In this document: one piece after another, positions 17,823 through 26,146 of the stretch
Numbering within the stretch: position 1 is the first letter of the stretch
How the letters are laid out: each line of letters opens with the position of its first letter
Source of the DNA: Gemmatimonadaceae bacterium
GTDB lineage: Bacteria; Gemmatimonadota; Gemmatimonadetes; Gemmatimonadales; Gemmatimonadaceae
NCBI GenBank assembly: GCA_014379355.1
Contig: JACMLX010000085.1
Location: 1 to 42,685, forward strand
DNA length: 42,685 nucleotides
Direction: 5' to 3'
Translations under genes and position numbers: made by a program
The notes under the pieces: model-generated
What the model was told of the DNA's origin: nothing
What the model saw: the letters and a program-made list of their open reading frames with translations, nothing else
The model's database searches: none

Positions 17823-18500
17823 TTACGCCGATCCCACCTTGTCGAGCCGGAATGCCCAGCGCACCCAGGAGAGCGCGCGGATCGTGTCCCGCACGTTTTC
17901 TCCCGGTGCTTCATCCAGTTCGATCACCATGAACGCATCGCCGCCGCGCTGTTTCCGCGATAGGCGCAACGTGGCGATGTTGAGCCCTGCATCGGCCAGC
18001 AGCGTGGCGATGCGTGCGACACTGCCTTTCACATCTTCGGCGACGAGCACGATGGTGTGGAGGTTGCCCGTGACTTCGACCGGGTATCCATCGATGTCGG
18101 TGACGAGCACACGGCCGGCGCCGAGCGAGCTGCCCTGCATGACTGCGGATCGTTCGTTGCGCGTGACGGTGATGCGCACGGTATTGGGGTGCACATCGTT
18201 GTCCTCGCCGAGCGTCGTCTTCTCGAACGTGTAGTCGAGACCTTCGCGCTCCATGATGTCGAGTGCGGTACGGAGGCGTTCGTCATCGGGTCGGAAACCC
18301 ATCAGTCCACCGACGATGGCCTTGTCGGTGCCGTGGCCCTCCCCGGTGCGCGCGAAGGAGCCGTGCAGCTCGACGCGGGCGGACTGGGGCGTGCCTCCGA
18401 CGAGCCCGCGGGCGAGAAGGCCGAGCCGGCAGGCGCCGGCGGTGTGGGACGACGAGGGCCCGACCATGACCGGGCCGATGATGTCGAGGAGGGAAACCAT
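17823..18500 (-). CDS. sdaAB: L-serine dehydratase, beta subunit (with ACT domain)
   Basis: 225 residues from ATG 18500. The frame continues to 18551, but the family normally begins exactly at MVSLLDIIGPVMVGPSSSHT. The N-terminal serine dehydratase beta domain carries GPSSSHTAGACR and HGSFARTGEGHGTDKA. The C-terminal ~75 residues are an ACT domain (VTGNLHTIVLVAEDVKGSVA, then LLADAGLNIATLRLSR), which in the family senses or orients the amino acid substrate. The gene is 2 bases upstream of sdaAA, so the two subunits are made together. No strong Shine-Dalgarno is seen before this ATG. Confidence 0.93.
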   Translation of the reverse strand: MVSLLDIIGPVMVGPSSSHTAGACRLGLLARGLVGGTPQSARVELHGSFARTGEGHGTDKAIVGGLMGFRPDDERLRTALDIMEREGLDYTFEKTTLGEDNDVHPNTVRITVTRNERSAVMQGSSLGAGRVLVTDIDGYPVEVTGNLHTIVLVAEDVKGSVARIATLLADAGLNIATLRLSRKQRGGDAFMVIELDEAPGENVRDTIRALSWVRWAFRLDKVGSA

Positions 18501-19026
18501 GCAGGAAAGGTAGGCGTGGGGCGTCGCGGCGTGTTCGCTTCGCGGGAGCATCGGTGTGCACGTCAGTCGCGATGTCGGCGCCGTACCATTGGCTGATCGT
18601 TGACGTTCGTCGAGCGCGTTTCCGGGTGTGGCGCCCTTGTTCGCAATCCGGTTTCGATGGCGAGCAGCGCTCCAGTCAGGAACCCCTCGTCACGCCTGTC
18701 ACGGTCGCCTCAATTCTCAGGGTGATCGCCGATGACGGATGGACGGACGGGTTTCGCGGATGGGGTCGCTTCAATATGGTTGGAGCAAGCGACGCCGTGA
18801 TCTAGGTGCGGGTGTTGTCGGTGCTACGACGATCGTTCATGCCGTACGCGAGCTCCAACAGGGCGCCCGTCAGCTGGACACAAGGGGCCGGATCAATTTC
18901 CGGCACCGGATGACGCTGCTGTGACCATGGGTGCGATCGTGCATGCAGGTAGGGTCCGGCGGTGCTGTCGGACCGGGAGGTCTTCGGATACGTGCCGCTG
19001 GGCGGCACCGCACCGAGGGAGTCTGG
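18501..19026. other. Long intergenic stretch between divergent genes
   Basis: 526 bases between the divergent sdaAB start and the large regulator start. All open frames here are short, lack ribosome sites and run antisense to one another. I see no convincing hairpin terminator, tRNA or repeat. It must hold the promoters of both units, but none stands out by -35/-10 match. Confidence 0.5.
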
Positions 19027-22000
19027 ATGGCCGACCGGTCGAGATACATCGCGCGGGTGCAATTCCTTGGCGCACAGCGCATCGAGATCGGCAACGAGGT
19101 GGTGACACCCGACGCCGAACGCCTCTTTGCGATGATCGTGAGGCTGAGTGTGCCGCTGGGGCGCATCACATCACGACAGACGATGCTGGACACGCTCTGG
19201 CCGGGATCCGACGACGCGAACGCGCGTCACAACCTGCGGCAGACGGTCTACAAGGCGCGAGAACTCGGGCTCGTGGTCGAGTCGGGGGAGGACGGCCTGC
19301 GCCTCGATCCGCGTCACTGGTCCTGCGACTGGGATGATCCGGACGGCGACGTCGGCGGCGAATGGCTGATCGACTACACGCCGGACTTCTCGGACGAACT
19401 TGGCGCGTGGGTCACATCACAGCGCGTCGGCGTGCACGCGCTCATTCGTCCGCGCATCATGCGCGCATTGCAGCGTGCACGATCCGCAGGTGACCTGATC
19501 CGCGCCGATCGGTATGCGGTGCAATTGCTGCAGATCGACGAGTTGAACGAGGAGGCGACGCTGACACGTGCCGAGCTGATGGCGATGCAAGGTGCGAAGG
19601 TGGATGCGCTGCGCTTGCTGGATGCGTACCTGAACGAGATCGGGCGGCTCGGTGCGGGCCGCGATGCCGCGCTCCCGGCGCATCTGCTCCGGCGACGGAT
19701 CGCGGAGAAGTTGCCGGTGGTGAGTTATCAGAACGGCGAGAAGCATCACGGGCCGCTGGTGGGTCGGGTACAGGAGTCGAAGCGGTTGTTGGCGGGGCTG
19801 TTCGATGCGCGGGCGGGGCGCGGGAGCGCGGTGCTTCTGTACGGTCGCGAGGGCAGCGGCAAGTCGCGCCTCATGTTCGAGGTCAAGAAGGCGGCGATAC
19901 TGCAGGGCATGCTCGTGTTGGAGATGACGATCGCTAGCACGCCAGGGGTAAAGCCATTTGCTGCGCTGCGACGGTTGGTAAATCAACTGCTAAATTTACC
20001 GGGATCGATGGGCGTTTCACCGGAAGCGCTCGAGTTAATGCGTGAGTGGCGAAACAGCAGCAGCGTCGCGCCAGATGAGTGTCCGTTGGCAGAGATTGAA
20101 GATCTGCTTGCGGCTGTCTCGGAGGAGACGCCTACCGTGCTTCTACTCGAGCATTGCGAGCGCCTAGATGCCGAGTCGCTCGGCCGCCTAGACAGAATTT
20201 ACCGGCGAGGACAAGGCAGGTATCACACGATGATCCTCGCTTCGTCAGCGCTGGCCCCCCCACCCGAGTCGCCGGTGGAGCTAATCGGCCTAGAAAAGGT
20301 GCTACTTGGGCCCATGAGCCTTTCTGACACGGCGACTGTGCTCGGTGATTATGCATCGCGGGAACTTACGCGTGCTACCGCAGATCAAATCTCTTGCGCT
20401 GCTGTCTTTGCAGACGGCATTCCGATGTACGGAATTGAAATGCTGGGACTAATTCTTGATGAAGGTTCACCAGACCTCATCCCATGGCGCGTGCAAGTCG
20501 CTATCGAACGCGCCCTGCAAGAATTGAGCGAACTTCAACTTCGGATCTTAGTATTGTGCGGCCTTCTTGGCGGAACTGCGCGGCAGTCAGATTTGGCTAC
20601 ATCTCTCAGAATGGACGAAATTGATGTCGCATATGCGCTAGAAGGGCTCGACGAACGAAGCTTCCTGAACGTACAAGATGGCCAATTTTCCACGTCTCCA
20701 CTACTTATCGATGCAGCATTCAAGCGAATGAAGTCGAGCGTAGTTCGCCTGGACGCAGCACGATGCGCCGAGCATCTTGCGAGCACTCTGCACGCAGACG
20801 TTCCTGCGAAAGTTTTCTACAACTACGTGCGTGTTGAGATCGCTGCGCAGCGTGAAAGTAGGGCCGTTCAACACCTCGACGAGCATGCTGGGCGTATGGT
20901 AAGAACTGAAAACGCGGAGGCCCTGGTTTTTGAACTTCAGAGTCTCAAGCGAATCGCGCGAACCGAAGGTCTTCAGGACCTTCTCGGATCAATTGCAGCC
21001 CAAGTGCTGGAGGGCTCAAAAAGCGTTCGACGCCGCCTGCACCGTCTTGAACTCTCTCAACCATCATCGCTCCCAATAGTTGCGAGCGGCGCGATCGACT
21101 CCGAATACTCATTTAGCACAAAGGAATCGCTATTGCGCGCGCAGCGGGCGGCACGAGAACCGTGCAACAGCCCGCAGACCCGCTTAACACAAGCAACCCT
21201 CGCGCTTTTCCTTGCGAGCAATCTTGAAGATCCAAGTGCGCTTTCTACTGCCCATCAGGCGGCTAACGCCGTTCGCCATTCCAGTGCTGTGCCCGCATTC
21301 GATGTTCATCGTGCCGACTTGATTTACTTTTCAGAGACAGGCGACCGAGTTCGCGCGCTCGTGGAAGCTGAGTTGTTAGTTCGTGAAGCAAGGTTGATTG
21401 CAGATGTCAGCCTTGCGTGTAAGGGCTATCGGAACGCTGCAGAAGCGCTGTCGTACTTCGGAGAGCCATCGAGAGCACAGGCCTGTCTTCATGAAGCTAG
21501 ATCACTGGCATCGAAACTCAATTACAGTGCCCAGCTTGTATGGATTGATCTTTCCTTAGCCGGTCTGGCCATCGCCGATATGGACGCGGAAGGCGCAAAG
21601 GCGTATTTGGCGAGTGCAACTAAGCAGATCGACGGAATGATCGCGGTGCCTCCGCTTATGCTAGTTGACCTGAACTTCTTTCAGTGCTGGGCCGCTACTA
21701 TTGTCGGTGACCTTCAAGCCGCAGCAAAGGCGTCAAAGGCCGTCGTGCGAAATGCGAAGGGTACGCAGACAGGAGTTCTTCTGTGGGCCATCCTAGGAAC
21801 AAAGCTCGCATCACGCACTGGCAGGCTGAACAAGGAGCTAATTAAGGATCTAAACATTCTTCGGGCGAGCATCGGACGAAAGAAGTTCTACTCGAACGAG
21901 CAATTGAATCTTGCTGCTCTTTTGCTTGCGACGCGTGGCACTACGCATGAATCAGAGCTTCGCGATTTCGCGACTAGTCAGATGACTCGAATTCAAGAGT

Positions 22001-22044
22001 CAGGCCGGAAGCTCTGGCCATTTATCGACAAGCTCATGAGTTGA
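19027..22044 (+). CDS. Large winged-helix/BTAD-type transcriptional regulator with AAA ATPase and repeat tail
   Basis: 1005 residues from ATG 19027, preceded by AGGGAG at 5 bases. Residues ~8-110 resemble an OmpR/SARP-like winged helix (MLDTLWPGSDDANARHNLRQ, a common start in SARP/BTAD regulators), followed by a BTAD-like helical region (~135-245; ALQRARSAGDLIRADRYAVQ). Next comes an ATPase of the AAA-16/STAND kind with Walker A GREGSGKS at ~273-280 and a TVLLLEHCERLD Walker B-like strand. The C-terminal ~450 residues are helical and TPR-like. It probably acts as a ligand- or partner-gated activator. The 5' third is as GC-rich as its neighbours, but from about base 19940 codon use becomes AT-richer, so the gene looks mosaic. 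The frame is intact. Confidence 0.8.
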   Translation: MADRSRYIARVQFLGAQRIEIGNEVVTPDAERLFAMIVRLSVPLGRITSRQTMLDTLWPGSDDANARHNLRQTVYKARELGLVVESGEDGLRLDPRHWSCDWDDPDGDVGGEWLIDYTPDFSDELGAWVTSQRVGVHALIRPRIMRALQRARSAGDLIRADRYAVQLLQIDELNEEATLTRAELMAMQGAKVDALRLLDAYLNEIGRLGAGRDAALPAHLLRRRIAEKLPVVSYQNGEKHHGPLVGRVQESKRLLAGLFDARAGRGSAVLLYGREGSGKSRLMFEVKKAAILQGMLVLEMTIASTPGVKPFAALRRLVNQLLNLPGSMGVSPEALELMREWRNSSSVAPDECPLAEIEDLLAAVSEETPTVLLLEHCERLDAESLGRLDRIYRRGQGRYHTMILASSALAPPPESPVELIGLEKVLLGPMSLSDTATVLGDYASRELTRATADQISCAAVFADGIPMYGIEMLGLILDEGSPDLIPWRVQVAIERALQELSELQLRILVLCGLLGGTARQSDLATSLRMDEIDVAYALEGLDERSFLNVQDGQFSTSPLLIDAAFKRMKSSVVRLDAARCAEHLASTLHADVPAKVFYNYVRVEIAAQRESRAVQHLDEHAGRMVRTENAEALVFELQSLKRIARTEGLQDLLGSIAAQVLEGSKSVRRRLHRLELSQPSSLPIVASGAIDSEYSFSTKESLLRAQRAAREPCNSPQTRLTQATLALFLASNLEDPSALSTAHQAANAVRHSSAVPAFDVHRADLIYFSETGDRVRALVEAELLVREARLIADVSLACKGYRNAAEALSYFGEPSRAQACLHEARSLASKLNYSAQLVWIDLSLAGLAIADMDAEGAKAYLASATKQIDGMIAVPPLMLVDLNFFQCWAATIVGDLQAAAKASKAVVRNAKGTQTGVLLWAILGTKLASRTGRLNKELIKDLNILRASIGRKKFYSNEQLNLAALLLATRGTTHESELRDFATSQMTRIQESGRKLWPFIDKLMS

Positions 22045-22623
22045 CAATTAATTCTCACGGGTTCGCTCGGGACTCGGCGCTCAGCGCAAGTAAAGTAGAG
22101 CTGCGATGGGCCAAGGCTTCCCGCTCTGGTCCGTAGCGAAGATGGCATGCGTCACCAAGATCATCTAATCGCCAGGGTCCGCTTGCCTTCCTACTGTGCT
22201 GCAACAGACGGGGGTCGAGAACGATGGTTTCACCACAGGTCTGCCTACCTGCGGCGTCAGAGCGCGCGCGTATTACTCGGAGGCGGCGTGAAGCACGTTG
22301 CTCTATTGATCTCACAGAACCCGCGAATCGCGGGATCAAGCTCGCGCCAAACGTCAAAGGCTACCGCAGGCAGGTTAAGCCGTAGATCGAACGATTCAGC
22401 GACATGGCCACAAACTACCTCCACAGGTACCTGATGCTGCACATCGTCGACGAGCCAGAAAAGCGTGTGGCGCGCTCCAAGGCGCGGTAGGTCCTCAAGG
22501 GAAAAATGCAGAGCTGCGTCTTGACAGGTGCTACCAGAACTGTGGGGCAACGCTCAGCGGAGTAGCTCGGCCCGCTTTCGCCACGGCGGGTGCGCCATGC
22601 GGACGCCGTCCCGCCTCAAAGAC
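22045..22623. other. Gene-poor stretch, probably degraded sequence
   Basis: 579 bases between the regulator and the higBA promoter. Three mutually overlapping open frames (22055-22357 and 22257-22550 on minus, 22147-22434 on plus) have no ribosome sites and no recognisable domain. One plus-strand frame around 22405-22500 contains a short protein-like stretch (NYLHRYL, later KAR) interrupted by stops, which could be the remnant of a gene. I cannot identify it. Confidence 0.4.
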
Positions 22624-22652
22624 TTGACAAGTGACGCGCGTCACCGTACAGT
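22624..22652 (+). promoter_or_regulatory. higBA promoter with palindromic operator
   Basis: A perfect -35 box TTGACA (22624-22629), 17-base spacer, and -10 TACAGT (22647-22652). The spacer contains a perfect 14-base palindrome GTGACGCGCGTCAC (22631-22644), placed where a bound dimer would block RNA polymerase. The predicted transcript start is only about 6 bases before the toxin ATG (22665), so the mRNA is nearly leaderless. Autorepression by HigA, alone or with HigB, is the known scheme for this family and fits this layout. Confidence 0.75.
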
Positions 22653-22664
22653 CACCAGCGACTG

Positions 22665-22937
22665 ATGATCCAGAACTTCAAGCACAAAGGCCTCAAGCAG
22701 CTGTACGAAATGGGGAAGACCAAACTGCTCGATAAGGCCGTGGTGCCAAAGATTGAAGCCGTTCTGACCGTATTGGATGTCACGACGTCGATGGTCGGAC
22801 TCAATCTCCCGGGGTTGCATCCCTTACAAGGCAAGCGCAAGGGCGAATGGGGCATCACGATCACCGCAAACTGGCGGATCGTGTTCAAGCTCTCGGACGG
22901 ACATGTGTGCGACGTTGCGTATGAAGACTATCACTGA
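22665..22937 (+). CDS. higB: HigB-type toxin (RelE superfamily)
   Basis: 90 residues, a typical length. HigB toxins are ribosome-dependent mRNA endonucleases. Family markers are MIQNFKHKGLKQLYE at the N-terminus, LNLPGLHPLQGKRKGEWGI (the L-P-G-x-x-x-H-x-L-x-G signature) and the C-terminal ITANWRIVFKL...VCDVAYEDYH, with the catalytic-site region near W/R and the final Y-x-D-Y-H. Toxin precedes antitoxin by 11 bases, the order diagnostic of HigBA. It lies in the lower-GC block. Confidence 0.93.
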   Translation: MIQNFKHKGLKQLYEMGKTKLLDKAVVPKIEAVLTVLDVTTSMVGLNLPGLHPLQGKRKGEWGITITANWRIVFKLSDGHVCDVAYEDYH

Positions 22938-22948
22938 GGAGACACCGC

Positions 22949-23239
22949 ATGACGATGAAGAAGCCGAGTCATCCAGGGCACGTGGTGCGGACGCTGTGCC
23001 TTAAGCCCAACGGCTTGACGGTCACCGCGGCGGCGGAGGGCCTTGGTGTGTCGCGTCAGGCCCTGAACAATCTGGTCAACCGGAAGGCGGCCATGAGTGC
23101 TGACATGGCCATCCGTCTCGAGAAGGGCTTCGGCATCAAGGCGGAGATGTGGCTGAATATGCAGCTCGCCTACGACCTCGCGAATGCCTACAAGAATGCA
23201 CGCGGAATTCACGTGAAGCCCCTCATCGCTGCAGCTTAG
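22949..23239 (+). CDS. higA: HigA-type antitoxin (XRE-family HTH)
   Basis: 96 residues. The HTH region runs ~20-60 (LTVTAAAEGLGVSRQALNNL, VNRKAAMSADMAIRLEKGFG), followed by WLNMQLAYDLANA, the standard HigA/VapI-type signature. It neutralises HigB and should bind the 14-base palindrome in the higBA promoter. GAGGAGA lies 6-8 bases before the start. No further cargo gene follows on this strand; the next gene is convergent. Confidence 0.93.
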   Translation: MTMKKPSHPGHVVRTLCLKPNGLTVTAAAEGLGVSRQALNNLVNRKAAMSADMAIRLEKGFGIKAEMWLNMQLAYDLANAYKNARGIHVKPLIAAA

Positions 23240-23391
23240 CGGATCTGCGCGGAGTGTTGATCGACTAGTGCCCCTGAGATCGCTTAGGCAATATTGCTTT
23301 CGGACCTCAGAAACCAGTGCAATGACCGCACAGAGCCAAACTTACAAACGTGCGAAAGCTTATTCGCTGTTCGATTTAGATTGGTCGCGTA

Positions 23392-24699
23392 CTAACCGTT
23401 TGCGAGCAGCGAAAGCGTTGGCTCCGCCGCGAATCCATCCTCGTGTGATGCGCACGCCAATCTCAAAACCGTATCAATTGTGCCGGCGGAAAGAAGTGTC
23501 CGGAGCATTTGCGGATCAAACTGTATTCCGCTCATCCTAACAATTTCCGCACGAATCTTTTCAGCGGAGAGGCCCCTTCGATATGGCCTATCGCTTGCCA
23601 TTGCGTCAATCGTATCGGCTATTGCAATGATTCTTGCAAAAACTGGAATAGATTCGCCGGCTAGGGCGTCGGGATAACCCGAACCGTCCCAAGCTTCGTG
23701 ATGGTGGCGGATCGGCTCAACTGTATCGCGAAGATGTGAAGAGATTCGCACTAGTTCCGCCCCCTTGATCGGGTGCGACTCCATGATCGCTCTCTCTTCA
23801 GCGGTCAGCTTGCCGGGCTTTGAAAGAATTGGAGCAAAGACCTCGTGAATCTTTCCCACATCATGCAAGAGCCCAGCGACGGTAAGCCTGTCTACTTGCT
23901 TCGCTGTCAGCCCAAGCGCTTGTCCCATCATTCGACTGTATTGAGAAACGCGTCGAGAGTGGCCAGAAGTGTACGGGTCACGAGCTTCAAGGGTCGTTAC
24001 AGTCAGTTCGAGAAGTTCTTTATTCGACAGATGCAATTCTTCGTTCGTACTATTTAGTTGCCGCACTATTAGGACCAAAGCGGCGGCGGCTGAAGTGGCG
24101 AGCACGCCGTAGTCGATATATACTCGCACAAATACGTACACAAATGGCAGCGCTACCATATCGAATAGGAAGCCGCGCTGCCCTTCTTTCCATAAAGTCC
24201 AGAAATTCTTCTGTGTTTCGGCGCTGACGACCGCAGCCACCGCGGTCGAATTTGCGACTACGAATGCCAAGAATGCCACGACGAGCGGAAAGGTGCGAAT
24301 GTCTCCTGTGAAGACAGCGCCTGAGGCGCCTGTCGCTCGGAACGCCAGAACGCTTATTGAGAGTGCTACAGCGTGCTGACCTACGTTAAAAAGCGTTTTA
24401 ACTCCGTCCTTCCGCTGCAGCAATTGTGAGACAAAGACTACACTCACTGCGCTGACAACGGTTACCCACGATGGAGCCAACACTACACTGGCTAAAAAAG
24501 TGACAAATGTCGCGTTTCCGCTCGTTTTGTCCGAGAGTGCGTACGGCATTAGTGCGCCGAACACAGAAAAAACCGCGAAAGCAATAGCTGCTTCGCGCTC
24601 TCTGGGATCTATACCTGGATTGATCGAGTAAAGTGCAACAAAGCACATTACGCCGAATAGTGCCGTCGCAACCACCACGGCCGCTGTCGCCTTTCGCAA
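23392..24699 (-). CDS. Membrane-bound HD-GYP domain protein (probable cyclic-dinucleotide phosphodiesterase)
   Basis: 435 residues from a TTG start preceded by a G-rich AGGCGGGGGG tract. Residues ~5-215 contain about six membrane helices in a MASE-like sensor arrangement (KTLFNVGQHAVALSISVLAF is a recurrent segment in this type). A short coiled linker with NSTNEELHLSNKELLEL follows, then the HD-GYP domain (~235-410). His279-Asp280 (GLLHDVGKI), HHHEAWDGSGYP at 332-343 (GYP at 341-343) and IADTIDAMASDRPYR are all present, so an active c-di-GMP (or cGAMP) phosphodiesterase is expected. The gene is AT-richer than the chromosome. A 22-codon peptide gene ends 35 bases upstream. Confidence 0.9.
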   Translation of the reverse strand: MRKATAAVVVATALFGVMCFVALYSINPGIDPREREAAIAFAVFSVFGALMPYALSDKTSGNATFVTFLASVVLAPSWVTVVSAVSVVFVSQLLQRKDGVKTLFNVGQHAVALSISVLAFRATGASGAVFTGDIRTFPLVVAFLAFVVANSTAVAAVVSAETQKNFWTLWKEGQRGFLFDMVALPFVYVFVRVYIDYGVLATSAAAALVLIVRQLNSTNEELHLSNKELLELTVTTLEARDPYTSGHSRRVSQYSRMMGQALGLTAKQVDRLTVAGLLHDVGKIHEVFAPILSKPGKLTAEERAIMESHPIKGAELVRISSHLRDTVEPIRHHHEAWDGSGYPDALAGESIPVFARIIAIADTIDAMASDRPYRRGLSAEKIRAEIVRMSGIQFDPQMLRTLLSAGTIDTVLRLACASHEDGFAAEPTLSLLANG

Positions 24700-24734
24700 G
24701 CAGATCCCCCCGCCTCGGTCTTCAAACTAGATCT

Positions 24735-24803
24735 TCAGCCCCACAGCTGCGTTCCACCAAAAGCTGCAGCGATTACACTCGCGAATGCGGCCCAGAAACC
24801 CAT
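24735..24803 (-). CDS. 22-residue hydrophobic peptide
   Basis: The short frame begins MGFWAAFASVIAAAF and ends TQLWG, then TGA. The evidence is the ribosome site: AGGGAGGTGA ends 6 bases before the ATG, the best Shine-Dalgarno in the window. The peptide is one short membrane-helix-like stretch with no charged residue. It ends 35 bases before the HD-GYP start on the same strand, so it may be a co-transcribed small membrane protein, a leader peptide that couples translation, or a signal peptide for export. No homolog is known to me. Confidence 0.5.
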   Translation of the reverse strand: MGFWAAFASVIAAAFGGTQLWG

Positions 24804-25059
24804 CTTGCGTCACCTCCCTCAAGTCGTCAGCCCTTCGCTCTCGCGTCGGTCTGCCTATCTCGGTGGGCTCCGCTCGTACTACTGGCCGTAACCGCTCAAC
24901 TCCGCTCTGCCGAGGACGGGGGGATACACGTTCATTCTGCTCTGCACACTGCACACGCGCCTTTCGTGCCAGTGACCGCCAGAAACTTTCCCGCCGCCCG
25001 CGGTGACTCCGTCACCACCACACGCAACGCCGCCGGTCACCGCTCGAAGCGTCCCTCCC

Positions 25060-25872
25060 TTACCGGGTCGCCTCCAACCACCGATTCGTTGCGTCCAAGA
25101 CCGCCAGCGCTCCCGCCACCTCGGCACTGTCGCGGATCGCACAACTTCCGCTCAACAACACCGATTCACGACCCTGGCGCGCCGATACACCCACGAACAC
25201 GAACTCCGTCCCGAAGGCGTCCACCCGTAGCGCACCCGCCAGCGCCAGGCTCCCCGCCCTCCCTTCCGCAAATGCAATCGCCAGCACCGTCGCGCGTGCC
25301 GCCAGCTCCAGTCGCGCCGCCTCGGTCTCCAGTCCTTCCGCCTCGCCCTCGAAGGACTCCTCACCCCGCTTCAGCGTCACGCGACATGCAAGTCCACTGC
25401 GACTGCGCTTCACCTCGACGTCGTCGAACACGTAGCGGCGCAGCGTGATGACCGAGTCCGCGGCCGATGCCGCCGACTCCACGGGCTTCGACCCCGCAGT
25501 CGGTGTCGCCAACGCAGGCGAAGGCGCGGTGACAGGCTGGGGCCCCGCGATCGCATCCACCGCCGATGGCGTCAGGCGAATGCGCGGTGCGTCCACCGTG
25601 GTGGCCACGCTGATCTTGCGATGGTCGACGCGCATGCCGAGATGCGCCAGGAGCGCACTCTCGATGTTGCGCACGGTCTGCTTCGGACCGATTTCCACCG
25701 AGGTGAGTACATGTATCGCATCGACCTCGCCACTCGGCGACGCTTCGATGCGCACACTGACGACACCTGGCAACGTGCCGAGCAACTCCTCGGCACGTGC
25801 GATGTGAATCGCGGGCGGACGGTTCGACCCTCCGCCAGCACCGGCTGCGGACTGGAAGACAGACACGGTCAC
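25060..25872 (-). CDS. Conserved hypothetical protein with two alpha/beta domains
   Basis: About 270 residues from GTG 25872. The frame is open to 26007, but the extra part is Cys/Pro-rich and looks non-coding. Residues ~20-95 form an ACT-like or beta-alpha-beta domain (HIARAEELLGTLPGVVSVRI, VLTSVEIGPKQTVRNIESAL, HLGMRVDHRKISVA). A Pro/Ala-rich linker follows, then a C-terminal domain ending EVAGALAVLDATNRWLEA, with strands SVLLSGSCAI and FVFVGVSA and a central helix LELAARATVLAIAF. I recall similar proteins of unknown function in Gemmatimonadota and Actinobacteria but no named family. It lies 274 bases downstream of the sigma-54 activator on the same strand. Confidence 0.6.
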   Translation of the reverse strand: MTVSVFQSAAGAGGGSNRPPAIHIARAEELLGTLPGVVSVRIEASPSGEVDAIHVLTSVEIGPKQTVRNIESALLAHLGMRVDHRKISVATTVDAPRIRLTPSAVDAIAGPQPVTAPSPALATPTAGSKPVESAASAADSVITLRRYVFDDVEVKRSRSGLACRVTLKRGEESFEGEAEGLETEAARLELAARATVLAIAFAEGRAGSLALAGALRVDAFGTEFVFVGVSARQGRESVLLSGSCAIRDSAEVAGALAVLDATNRWLEATR

Positions 25873-26146
25873 GTTCTTTCGCGGGTGGAAGTGCAAAAGA
25901 GCGACTACAAGTGGACTGCTATCGATGCTCGCACGGCACCAGGCCGGAAGACGCATGCCCGGTTGGCACGACGACATGCACAGCAATGCCATCGGCATCG
26001 CAATCACACATCGACATCGTCAGCAGGGACGTCCCCGCCGACGAGTACACGACGAACCTCTCCAACCGTCTACCCGCTCCAGCTGAGGCTGCGAATCAGC
26101 CCCGGCCGTTATAAGGGGTGCAAGCTGGTCCGCGCCCTGACATAAA

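Larger units (their letters stand above)
19940..24830. other. Lower-GC segment, probable horizontally acquired or recombined block
   Basis: From about 19940, just after the Walker A codons of the large regulator, base composition drops. Codons such as AAT, TTA, GTA, AAA and ATT become common in place of C/G-ending codons. High GC resumes at about 24830. The block holds the 3' two thirds of the regulator, a degenerate intergenic stretch, higBA, the HD-GYP gene and the 22-residue peptide gene. No terminal repeats, integrase or tRNA were found at the edges. The left edge falls inside an intact gene, which suggests homologous replacement rather than simple insertion. Boundaries are by eye and good to about 100 bases. 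Confidence 0.6.

Noticed and set aside
22147-22560. Possible transposase remnant (a short YLHRYL-like stretch in one frame)
   Set aside because: Too short and interrupted by stops, and no inverted repeats are visible. I cannot assign it to an IS family.
24633-25448. Long plus-strand open frame, Pro/Arg/Ser-rich, 271 codons
   Set aside because: It is antisense to the 5' part of the HD-GYP gene and the 3' part of the conserved hypothetical gene. Its translation is low-complexity without a domain, typical of a shadow frame in GC-rich DNA.
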